Notes under the pieces: model-generated | The model's database searches: none | The model's input: the letters and a program-made list of their open reading frames with translations, nothing else | What the model was told of the DNA's origin: nothing | Origin: Ifrita kowaldi | Taxonomy: Eukaryota > Chordata > Aves > Passeriformes > Cinclosomatidae | Direction of reading: 5' to 3' | Assembly (NCBI GenBank): GCA_013398055.1 | Contig: VZRS01009624.1 | Span: forward strand, 62,001-126,000 | Length of the DNA stretch: 64,000 bases | Program-made: the position numbers and the translations under genes | Shown here: positions 46,093-57,640 of the stretch, in pieces | How positions within the stretch are numbered: the first letter of the stretch is position 1 | Layout: every line of letters begins with the position of its first letter

Positions 46093-49000
46093 AAAAAATC
46101 ACCATAGGAAATTGGAAGAATTTGGCCATAAATGGGTTTGTAGAAAAGTAACTCCCTTAAGCTTTCCCAAGCTTCCCCTTGTTGTCGTAAGTTCACTGCA
46201 AACACACTCGGAAATTTCATCTATTCTCATTGACCATTTCCCTCTGGCTTTCTTGTGTTGTGTTTATTTTTATTATTTCTTAATTAGATTACAAACACTT
46301 TCTACAGAAACAGCAAAACACTGCCTCTGGTTCCTGGTAACAGTGCATTCTAAATGTATATTAACTCAATGTTTTAATTTCAAGCTGAATGCAAATTAAA
46401 TTAATCTTTCTACAGAGACAGTAACTTGTCATTTTCCTCAGTGCTTTGTCTCCTGCAAAATTTGTTCAATGTTTAAAACGCCATTTTTAAACAAAATTGG
46501 TCACTGACTTCAGAACAAGCCTTGTTGTCTTGTGTTATTCCAGGTCTGTAATTGGTGGAGGGATGTCATCAAAACAGTTTTATCATTTTCCAGTCACTGC
46601 TCTTGCTGCAGCCTCACATAAAAGCCTTGCAAGCAGTTGGAAAGAGCATTGTCCCTTCCTGGTGTCGCGCTGGCTGGGATCACTGCCTTGTCATCACGGC
46701 ACTGACAAACATATTACTGATATCCCTTAGTTAAAAAGCTTTCACCACAAAAATTTGTTCCCTAACAAAGAGCTGTGGGGTGACTAGTTTTGGCAATTAA
46801 TTCTTTCTCACACCGCAGCAATTGCCAGAAGAAATAAACGGTGGAGGAGGGAGGGAGGCAGCACTGGCAAGCACAGGGATCCTGATCTCTTGCTGTTTGG
46901 CCAGTGACCTCTCTGTGCCCAGGGAGGTGTCCCTGATCCCCGTGGGACTCGGCACTTCACAGGCCTGGAAGAGGGCAATCAGTGCCAATTGCTCATTAAC
47001 CTTCCCCACTGCTGGAAATCTACTGGCAGGGAAAACATCTTTATGAGAGCAGAGCCGGGGAAATGGAGGTGCAGGGAGTGGCGGGAAGGGTCACGCATCT
47101 TCATCATCAAGAAACTAAATGAAAGGAAGGGTGGATGTTACAGGAGTTTAGTTTTTCCAATAGCATCACAAAAATAACATATTCAGCACAAAAATAACAC
47201 GTTTTCCACAGGACCTATTTACCCCCAAGACCAGAGTCCCTTTCTCCTGACAGTTAAATGATGGAGGAATTTCTTATCTTTTGTTTTAAGCCATTAGTTG
47301 TTTGCTGCTCAGGACAGCTCTGAACAATTTCAGCCAGCACTGCCTGGAAAGGTTTGCTGTGACATCTGATACTCGGTGTCAGCTCTGTGGGGAAGAGAAC
47401 AGAAGCAACCAGTTTTTCTCAGAGGTTTTCCATGTCCTGAGTCCTTAAAAATAATGTTAACTGTGAAGCTTAAATCAGCACTGTCGGGGGCACCCCGTGT
47501 TCCTCCTAGCAGAGCAGCCCAGGGCTGCCAGAGGTATTAAACTGCTCTATTGAAGCCTGCTGTGAGGTGGAAATACTGCCCTGGAGTTCATGACTTTGTA
47601 GCTATAAAAAAAAAAAGATATGACTATCAGATCTTATTATACCACCTCATGCACAGCTCAGTGGAAAGGGAAGATCCAATATAGGGCTCTGTGGACCAAG
47701 AAATCCCAGGAAAGGTACTTGTGGAGGAAGAAAAAAAGAAATCCAAAAAGCAAAACCCAAACAAGGTGGGAAGAGCAGGTTTAACTTTCCACCTGCACAG
47801 TACAGACACCCCCACTGAAAACTGGAGAGTTTGCATCCTTATGATCCTTGTGTGACTGACACAACAACTAATTCCCCTCAGGCTTGCCCTCCCTACAAGA
47901 TTTTAGCTGTGCATGTTAACCTGCACAACGTGGCTCATTAAGAGCACTGCATTTGTTGGAGGCTGTGGAGAAATCAGTTTGCCTAAACCATTTTTTGCAA
48001 AGATTTCACAGATCCGGGATGAAAATTTTCTGGTCAAAATATGTGAAAGAGACTGAGATAAGAGAACCCCAGGTTTAAGCTCATGCCCTCACTAATTCAA
48101 GTATTCCATCTCTCATTCCCCTGCCCTCCAGCTCAATGAATATTTATTGTTACAAAGTGGAAGGGCTTTAAACAGGAGAGATCAAAAGCCACAGAACAAA
48201 CCTGCAGCCTCGTGGCTGAGTCCCCTTCCACAGATGTGCAGCAGGACAGGTCAAAACCCCTCTCCCAGTTCTGTGCCCACCCAGCTTCCCCAGGGGTGCT
48301 GCTCCCCGTGGCATCTCACAGGCCTTTGGAGAGCTGGGGATGGGAGAGAGCTTCTGATTCTTGGTCATTACCCTTGCTATTACTCAATTTTTGTGTTGTT
48401 ATTAACCAACATGAGCATTTTTAGAGCTGCACGTCTGCCCTTGACGCTCACCTCCCCACGCTACCAGGCTTGGCAGGAACATTTCAAGTGTTCCCTCTCC
48501 TTTCCCTTGATGGTGTTTCCCATTGAAGGGGATGTTTCAGAGGTGCTCACTGTACCCAGGACACCAATGTCAATATTATCTCAGGTTATTTTTATGTTTG
48601 CTCTGCGTGGTAGTGTTGCCAGGAAAGCCATCAAGCAGGATTTCACACCTAATTACAGCCCGGGAATGAAGTTTGATGACTTGCAGAAAATATCAGGAGA
48701 TTGATCTGCTGCTGAAGAAACAAGGCCTGGCTCTAACAACTGTTAGAAATGAAACTAAGCATTCACTTTCCAGGACACATTTGATTTAATTTTAACACAG
48801 ACCTATGAGCGACACTATAAACACTGCATTTGTTAAAATATTAATACAAATATCTGCGCATAAGGAAGAAATAATTGGGTGGTGGCCTTACCTTCTGACA
48901 GAGGAAAAAAAGCTAATTTAAAATAATTCTATTACTTCCCCCAGACAGGCCTTGTAGGTTAGTTACAAGGAACTCATAGGTCACACAAAAGTGCAATGAT

Positions 49001-52000
49001 AAAAAATGCAGGTACTGTGAAACATTTATAAAGTGAAAGTATGAGGGAGTATGTAGTTCAGAATCTGAAATGACATTTTGGCATGGAACAGATCTCCCAC
49101 AGGGCAGTTTTGAAACTTGCAGAAATTCTTAAAATGACATCTTTCAAAATGAACAAACATCAAATGCGCTGAAGTCGTTACCTCAAAGTGCTTCACTGAT
49201 AAGTCAGGCTGGGAATATGCTAAAAATAAAGCTGCCCAGTTTTACAGCTGCCAGGAGCAGCGTGCCAGGAGCTGTGACCCTGGTGAGTGCTGCCCACACC
49301 GTCCCTGCTCCAGCTGGGATTAACTCAGGTTCATTTGGACACACAGGGGCAGCACAACGGGGAAACGCATCCCTAGAGGAGAGGGAAAGGCAGGGATACA
49401 CCATGGATACACCGTGGAGAGGGACAGGCACTGACAAGAGCCAGCTCAAACCATCCACAGGTGAGCTCTGACCCTAAACAGCTCCCGGAAGGTGACAAGA
49501 GTGGCATCTCTGCCCTGGGACTGCCAGGACAGCACACACCTGTTTTATGTGCTTGGCGACACAAAAAGCTCTCTCAAAATGCTAAATTTGTATCATTGAG
49601 CTTCTTTAGTTTGAAGAGAAAACGAGAGAGCAGAAAATGAATGGTACAATGCAGGCATTTATCCGTTTATTTAACAAATTCTGTGGAATTAGGAAAAAAC
49701 CCAACTGTTAAAAGGAAATTCCTTTTCTGTGCAATGCATAATTAACCCATGGACCCCTCTTCCCCAGCCCTTGTTATACATTAAAGCATAGCAGGACAAT
49801 ATGGATTTGCTGCTGTTCTTAGGTTTGCTATGGTTCTTTTCTCTCCTCAAAATGGAAAACCTGGGGTGCCAACCATAATGTGGCAGGAGTCTGCCACTTA
49901 CAGGTACAGTACTTCACAGGAAGTTCCTCTAGCTGAATGAGAGTTCCCAGCCATTCACCAAAACAGAAGAAAAGAATAAATGTTCCATTGCTTTCACCCA
50001 CCACTGATCTTCCTTTAAAGGCACAGATGCTTTTGCATTTATTTCCTTAACTGCTAAAGATACAGGCAGAATTCTGCCTTCTTTCCCCAAATGGGAGGTT
50101 TACTGAAAGTAAGACCTCTGAACTCCAGCAGACTGGAGGAATGCTTTGCATGAAATTCACTATTACAAACTTGTACAAACATTTCAGTCATTTTTGCCCC
50201 GATTCTGAGAAAAGCTGAGTTACGTTGCTGCATCCACATCAATCCCTTCTCCATCACCAGAGGTGCTATCCATGCTGATCTGTTGGCACTGTGATCATTC
50301 AGTTATCCCATCTGGTTCTGCTGCAGGAATTTGGGTTGATTTAAACATGTGTAAGTAGCAGTTGAGGGCTTTTTTCCCTCCTCTGTGCACTTCCATAAAT
50401 CCAGGTTAGTAAACAACCCTGCACTCATCCCCCTGCGCTTTGCTCTGCCACACAGCGAGGGAAAAGGAACCAAAACCTCACACAAAAACCTGGAATAGTC
50501 TCTTGTCCACAGAGATGGGAAAAGAAGTCCAGACCTTTGGAAACCTCTTTCCCACACCATTTCCATTCAGCCCACCTGACACGGATTTTCCTGTCATGGT
50601 TGCAGGCTGGTTATACCCGGAGAGGCCACGGGGGCTGTTCCCGACCAAGCAGCTCTGCAGGAGAATTTCCCCTGCAATCCCAGCCTGCATTCACTGCAGG
50701 CCATCCAAGACTGTCTCTGAAGGAGGAGATTGCTCATTCCCTTACAGACTGTTCCAGGCACTCGGCATTATGGAATACAAGCTTTCCACAAGGGTTTATT
50801 AACCTCTGCACAAGAGAACATGTTATTCCATTTTGTAGACAAGAAGCCAATAAAAAGGTTGATTTAGGCATTCAAAATCAGTGCCTAGCTCTTAACTGTG
50901 TAATCCAAAGCACAAAGGGCTAGAGTCTACAAAGAAAAGGTCATAAATATTTTAGGGGACTTCTTACTACAAAAACAAACAAACAACAATTTTCCTCGCT
51001 TCACCTCATTTTCAAAAGCCAAACTGCGTTGCAGGAAAATTCTTCCCACTCCCCAAAGTCAGCTGGAGGCAGACACTCACCACAGACAGATCAGTCCAGC
51101 AGGTAAAATACAGGATATATAAAGATTTTGCTTTCAGTTGTTCACTGGAGATACAGAGGAAAAATCAACCTTTTGCACAACAGCAGGACTGGGGCGCTCA
51201 TGTCCCAGTGAGTAAAAGTTTTCTTTGCAATTATTTAATCCAGCTTTATACCAGTAAGGAAACTTAATAGAAAGAAAGAGAATCAGTGTCTATGCAATAC
51301 CTTAATTTAGAGGGACAAATGATAACTATATCAGGTGTTACCTCAGGTATTTGTGGGCTTTTAGCACACCCCAATGTGTCATTTTTCAGCTGGAGGAATA
51401 GTGATGTAGCTTCACAGGAGTCAGTGAAGCTGTAGCAGTCCAGCTACGGATGAAGGAGGGAGCTGTATACATATTTTCCTCCGTCTTGCTTGCTTTCATA
51501 ATTTCATCATTAATTCAGCTTTCAGAACTTGGGCCCTTGAACAAGGGACTGCAAAAAAAGATAGCAACAAGCAGCCCCTGTATCAACCTGTCCCTCTACT
51601 AATTGCCCGATTTTGCCTTAAGCAAACAGTAAAAATGAGACTTTGCACATTTTCTCCGTGTTCTTAACCACAGATGGAAAACATTTGTAATACACTGCAT
51701 ACAAGAAATGAGCTCCCAGTGTGCTGTGGATCTTGGGTGGCTCCACAGGATTTGCTGTGGTGTGAGACAGAGCAGAAGTGACTCCACAACTGAAATCCTG
51801 CTGTCTCCTCAACACAACAAAGTGCAGATGAAAGGCTTTGAGCTCTTTCAGCTCAGACAGTGCTACACACAAATCACACATAACTAGGTTGACTTAACTT
51901 TGCTCGAAATTCAATGATGGTAATGAATTTTTACATCTCCTCTGCTATTAGTGACTTGCATGTGATAATCCCAATAATGTTATCACAAATTCCTATGATA

Positions 52001-54481
52001 CTACAATATTAATGGAAATGTAAAACCAAACTGCTAGAACTTAAAACCGATTAATAAAATATCCCGTCAAATAGATTCATTTCACTTCCTAAAGCAAAGA
52101 GCTTCACTTGATCTCAGAGCATTAGCTATTTGAAATGCTAAAACATTTTTCTTTCAGTTGTAAAAGATTTCTCCACAGGCAAGAGCTTGTTTGTCACTAC
52201 TCACAGCCTTCCCACAAAAAAACAAGGATCCCGCTCTGTTTCCCTGCTTAGGCTCTGGAGTGTCTAACAAGAAGAGTTAGAGATTATTCCAGTGAGTTAA
52301 TTTGGCTTCAGAAATGGTTTGGAAAGAGATGCTCTCTCTGGTTTTCTCCTCTGTTTGGGGAAATCTGACTTGCCAGTCAAAATTAGGATCTCTGTTAGTA
52401 GGGGCAGCATGAGGAGACCTTCACTCCCTTCTGCTTAGTCCGGAGACAAGAGCAAAAAAGCCAAATTGAAAAGAGTTCCACAGTGAAGCCGCAGATGTGA
52501 ATTTTCCCAGATTTGAATATCTGAGCTCAATCCACATTTGTGCAGGCCTTATTGCAGGTGACTTGCCATGGAGACTCAAAGCTGAGTTCAGCAGAAAAGC
52601 CAGTTTCAAGCAGGGAAGCACCCAGCACATCCTCATCAATGCCAGGAAAAAAATACAAACACACTTTCCCTGCTTCTTCTCAGGTTTCAAACAAATTGAG
52701 CACTGGGTACCTTCCCTGGGGACACCAACAGGAAGAGAATTCCTAAAAGACAGGGAATTGTGATCCTGGTTGAGGCACATCCGTGCTGGGTGCCACTGGG
52801 GACCAGCACAGCGCTCTGCCACGCTTCCAGCTGTGTCTCCAAGTGCAGAGGAGCACGCAGAGCTGTGGGAATGTGCATGGCAGTGACAGACATCTCCTCT
52901 CATCTCCCAGCCAGGAGAAGTGTGGCTCCCAAATGGGAGAGCAGCAGAGAGACCTCGGGGCCTGTGAGTGCACCCAGGAACCTCCTCTGTTCCCTTCATC
53001 CCACTGAAACCACGGCTTTGTGCTCACGGGAGCACTCAGAACACAGCAGCCCTCTTCTGTGGAAGTGGAGAGAACTGAGAAACCTCCAACTCCGACACAG
53101 CACTGCCACCCCCAGAGCAGGTGGAGATGCACTCAGGCCACCCAGACCCAAAGGAACCTTCAGATTTCAGACCTCGGCACCCTCAGCAGAGACACCCCCT
53201 GCCCTCACTCAGCTGCCACCCTGCGAATCTTCCTGAGCAGTCTGGACTTTGTCAAGGTCACTTCAGGCCCTCTTTGGCCACTGAGGTGCACTTTGGTCTC
53301 CTGGGCTTTAAAACAGGGAGGAGAAAGAGCTGCTCACACCTCCATAAAGCACAGCTTGCATTTAAAGATGTCCAACATAAAACTACCCACAGGGGTTTCT
53401 CTGCTTTCACCAGAAGCTTCTTTGTTTTATAAGCTCCATTATTACGGTGCTATTAAAAGGTTTAATGATTTAAATAGCACTCTTGAGTTAAGCCAGATGC
53501 TTTCACTCTCCAAGTATCAGGTCTATAGGTTACCAACACAAACATGAGAAATCTTCCATGCAATCTTCCAAGGCTGATAGTACTCAATTTAGTATTTTTA
53601 TTGTAGCCAGAAAATCCTCTGGAAACATTCCGACTTTCACAATATTAAAAAATAACCCACTTAGTGAGTTCTAAATAATATTTATTTTAGCTAACGGCAG
53701 TATTTTAAAAATCCTAGGCTCTCTAAGCCTATTAACTTCTAATACTACCAAGTTGAGCCACAGAAAAAAAAAAAAAGCTTCCTCTTGCTGCCTATTGACA
53801 CTGGGTGTCATCGAAATGGCTAAACTGCATTTCTGTTCCCTGAATTAATACTGCAGGAGAGAAAGATGTTAAAAAGGGGCTCGGAGAAGGGGCCACACTC
53901 ACAGCCCAGGCAGCACAAAGCTAAGCCATGTGGGCAAACACCTCCTCTGATTTCATTGTATTTATAGGTCAGCTGGTTTTATTCTGAAGCACAAGAGATT
54001 TACTAGGAAAATTCATTACTGCCACTTGCTCTGATTTTCTTTCTCAATATAATTAAGCTTTGCTAATTGTCTATCATGATTAAAATCATGCCAATAACAA
54101 CCTTGTTTCCCCATTTGGCTGGGCTCCAGGCTCTTCAGAGCTCTTGTTTAAGGGCAGTTCTTCCTGCAGCAGTTATGGAAAGGTCTTTTACCAAACACGT
54201 GAGGTCAGCCCTCGGCCTGTTTGCCAGTAAATTCATAGGAGTCAGGATTCTACCCATGGACTTTCTCAGGCAAAGAAGATGGTCAAAAAGGAAAGACATT
54301 TGAAGCAAGGAGTGAGATTCAGTAAAGGTTCAGAATTCATTCTTACAGGTCAGGAAAATGACCTCAAACCAGAGGCACAGATAGGAAGGTGTTGAAATGA
54401 GTGATTACTTCAGGGCTGTATTATCCCCCCAGCAATACAAAAGCTGATGTAAGACATGGAAATTCAGCCAGGACACAGAAA
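46093..54481. other. Long non-coding stretch, no gene recognised
   Basis: Alternating AT-rich DNA and GC-richer patches (46,840-47,100; 48,190-48,500; 49,230-49,520; 50,400-50,760; 52,760-53,260). The patches host overlapping frames of up to 192 codons on both strands with no domain resemblance and without convincing paired splice sites. Mononucleotide runs occur at 47,605-47,616 and 53,764-53,776 (A13). No transposon was recognised. Confidence 0.4.
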
Positions 54482-54523
54482 GGGGAGAAAAGGGGAGAGA
54501 AAAGGGGTTGGGTGTGGGTGGGA
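54482..54523 (+). other. G-rich tract with G-quadruplex pattern
   Basis: Three GGGG runs in a purine-only context are followed by GGGTGTGGGTGGG. At least four G-runs with loops of one to eight bases give a plus-strand G4 candidate; the purine-only part is also triplex-capable. Confidence 0.65.
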
Positions 54524-55314
54524 AAGAAAACAAAAAACGGAGAGAAAGAATCAGTGCTGTTGTTCTATCACAAATTGCTGGTTTTTAGCTTCATCCTCTC
54601 AGTGGAAGGCAGAGCAGGGGTGCAGAGGGCAGGACCAGGAGCTGAAGGCAGCTCTGCTTTGCTTTGGGGCCCCTGACTGACACAAGGGGACACAGACAGG
54701 CCCTGGCAAGGGGGACAGGACATAGGGAGGAGGCTAAAGCCATCCTTGCCTTCTTCCTACCTTCCCTTTACTGCCTGCCTGCTGGGAACTTCCCTTGATA
54801 ACAGTCACAGCTTGGTTTTTAGCAAGGTTCATCAGCAAACTTCTGACAAAACAGATTTTCAGGGAAAAATATTGATTCACTGACGCCAAGATGTTTTAAC
54901 CTCTAAAGCTCTTGTTTCCCAACAGCTCACTGGCTTGGGAATCAGGATTCCCACTGTCCACTGGCGTGGGCAGTTCCAAAAGACACATAATTCTCTCTGT
55001 GCCAGGAACAGCAGTGCAGGGGTGCCATAAGCCCCAAGGTTTTGGGGCTCTGTGCTTCCCAGCAAGGCAGACAGAGATAGAAGAACAGTGCAGGTCTGTT
55101 TTAATCTGTTCAAATGTTTTTCAGATGCTGCCTCCACATACAAACCCAAGCAAATTCCAGAGGAGGGCTTGTACCTGCACATCAGTCAAGTATCCCAGAG
55201 TCCCAATTCCAGAAGTAAAGTAACCAGACCACTCTGGTTTAATATTATTATATCTGTGCATCACCTTTTGGCAGTGTAACACAGGTATCTGGGCTTGGGT
55301 AGCTCATTCTCAGT
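54524..55314. other. Non-coding stretch, nothing recognised
   Basis: Average composition with overlapping 75-103 codon frames on both strands. Nothing recognised. Confidence 0.4.
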
Positions 55315-55498
55315 TAACTCCGTGCACTTCTGCAGTGTAACACACTCTGTGCCTCATTTCCCCACAGGAGATGAATGAAAGGCACTGCCTTTCTCTCCAC
55401 TTCTGTCTAATTTACACTGTAACCTCTTTGGGCCAGGACCTATTCCTTGTTACTTGTTCATACAGTGCCTAACACAAAGGCAACCTAATCTCAGACCC
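55315..55498 (+). mobile_element. MIR-family SINE, core plus 3' tail
   Basis: CTCTGTGCCTCATTTCCCCAC (about 55,345-55,365) matches the MIR 'TCTGTGCCTCAGTTTCCCCAT' core. It is followed at the right spacing by ACTGTAACCTCTTTGGGCCAGGACC (55,418-55,442) and TCATACAGTGCCTAACACAAAGG (55,458-55,480), the tail found in amniote MIR (MIR1_Amn-type) copies. Plus strand, tRNA-derived head not recognisable, strongly diverged. Confidence 0.72.
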
Positions 55499-57504
55499 TT
55501 TTTTAATGCAAATGTAATAGAGAACTGGGCTGTTTTAACAGAAAGGGTAATTTTGGTTCCCCCTCGGTAATGGACTCTGGGAACAGATAATTGGGCTGTT
55601 TTGTCATTATTCTTTTTAAGTGAGGTTAAGGTCCTATTGGTGGTAAAGTGAAATATGTGTTGCAGGCTAATCAGCAGTCCAAACCCAAATGTGCCAGGGC
55701 AGAGCTCACCCTGCATTTAGTGCACTCAATAGATGGGTTGTGTTAACACAATTAAAGGAAGAATTTGGCTGTGTACACATGTAGATCATTATACTCACGC
55801 ATCTTTTACTGCAGATCATGCAGGGAAGGGTTTGAAGACTAGAACATAACAATTATGGGTCTAGACAGAGCCTGCCTAAAGGCACGAGCTGCAGCTAGAG
55901 CAGTTCAAGTGACTGCCTCCTCCCGAGGAAGCAATCAGAGACGCAGTGGCACTTACACTCCCCACCTAGCACAAAACCAGACTTCAGCCCCGTGGCAGGG
56001 TGAGCTGTGCTGCTGCACTTGGCTTTGCAGAGGGCTGGGAGGACACACACAACCAGCCAATGCTCCTCAGCTCTGGGCAGGAGCTGTGGAAGCCACAGAA
56101 GTGAACTGCTGGCAGCTGGTTGTGTCCTCTTGCTCCAGAGTCAGCAAGGTCAGCGAAGACGCAACTTGGTAAATCCAGCCCAAAGGACAGAAGATTTGAT
56201 TTCGTGTCCTTACATGCCACTGGTTATCACACAGCTGCTTCTCCTCACACGGGGAGACATGTTTTTCATGGTGCCAGGGTATAGAACTAAAAAAACACTG
56301 TCATTGCTTCTTCATCAACTTAGTTTTGAAGTACATTTCAAATGCAGCCACTTTTATTGTGGTGCTATTTGTTTCAGTCCAAGAGAAAGCAAAAGGACTG
56401 CCAACCTTCCATCATTTCTGAGCATGAAGGGCAGCTTATCAGAAAATAACATCACTGGCAGACACTTAAAATACCTTTATCCCAAGGTTTCTCCCCTGCT
56501 TTCCCATGGATAACACATTTAAACCGCTGCTAGATAGTCCAAACCAATAATGGGCTATTCTGGTCAGTCTTTTAATAAATCCATCTTTTGTTACAGTGAA
56601 CCCCATTTGCATTTGAGTGCAAGTCAGGGTGTTGATACAAATCACAAAGCCATGTATGAAATGCACTTTGGATCTCTTAAAAACTCTCTTCCCCTGCAAC
56701 ATCTACATAACCACGACTCAAATCAAAGAGGTCTTCTCCACTGGCATGCAGCAAGAAAAATCCCTAGCCCCAGGATTTACACCTTTAGTAAGATGGATCC
56801 TATTTCTGACATTCTCCTGCAGACACTGCAAAGAAAACCTGCTCATTCCAGCTGTTACCTGAGTCTCAGAATTCCTTTTACACTTAGATTTTAATCCCCT
56901 AATTACATGACTTGTAAGCCACTGAATTCTCTGTTCATGAGACATTGTCGAGGATACCTTGCAGCAAGAAAACAGTGTACGTTTCTGTAATGCTTAATTC
57001 TCACCTAATGAAGAAATATTGGACCAAACCTACAAAAGCCAATCATAGGGAGAAAATAATCAGCATATACTCTCATTCCTTTAAATGCCAGGGAAAAATC
57101 ATGCAATATATTTGAAATTTCAGTGCCTTCTTTCCCCAGCACCTTAGGCATTAATGGCTTTTTAACAGGGCACAGTCTGTAATTTTCTCGAGGCAATTTT
57201 CCATGTTTTTTCACCTTCAGAAAAAAACCCGTACTGGGTTAATCTTTCCCCGCTGACATCATGAGGATGATTTCTGCCGTTAAAAAGGTCTTCAAAACAA
57301 AAGGAATAAAAACAAAGGAGTTCATTTACAGTTCTGTTGCTGAGCAGACAAACCATACTGGAGGATTGTTCAATGACAGCCAGTGGGACAATTGTCCATT
57401 CTAACGATGATCATACTGCAATGTGCATCCCAGCAGCCCCTGCATAAATCCTTGCATTAGAGCCCAGACTCTGCTGTGTACAGACTTTAACCACATCTCA
57501 TTTG
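55499..57504. other. Non-coding stretch, nothing recognised
   Basis: Mixed sequence with a GC-richer patch at 55,860-56,170. Overlapping frames on both strands up to 168 codons; no domain or splice support. Confidence 0.4.
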
Positions 57505-57640
57505 TGACTCAGGAGACCTGCCTTATGCTCCTGGATTTGCCATTGCCCTCTGGTATATTGCCCTGCAAAAAATCTCTGCCTGTTTCTCCACCTCTGAGAT
57601 GGGGAGCAGGGTATCCTTATAAAACACCCTCCTGTGGATG
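57505..57640 (+). mobile_element. MIR-family SINE, head plus core
   Basis: GACTCAGGAGACCTGCCTTATGCTCCTGG follows the amniote MIR start 'GACTCAGGAGACCTGGGTTCTATTCCTGG'. It then continues with TTTGCCATTG, TGTTTCTCCACCTCTGAGATGGGGA (matching 'AGTTTCCCCATCTGTAAAATGGGGA') and a short remainder. Plus strand, complementary to the 55.3-kb copy in the part retained. Diverged and inactive. Confidence 0.72.

Noticed and set aside
45053..46220. Three frames of more than 350 codons around 45.1-46.2 kb
   Set aside because: They are open only because the 979 N cannot form stop codons.
48147..48704. 185-codon plus-strand frame
   Set aside because: Composition-driven in a GC-richer patch; overlapping frames on the other strand are open too; no family resemblance.
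52421..53547. Overlapping frames of 103-192 codons on both strands
   Set aside because: Open on several frames at once in a GC-rich patch, with no consistent splice signals or known motifs.
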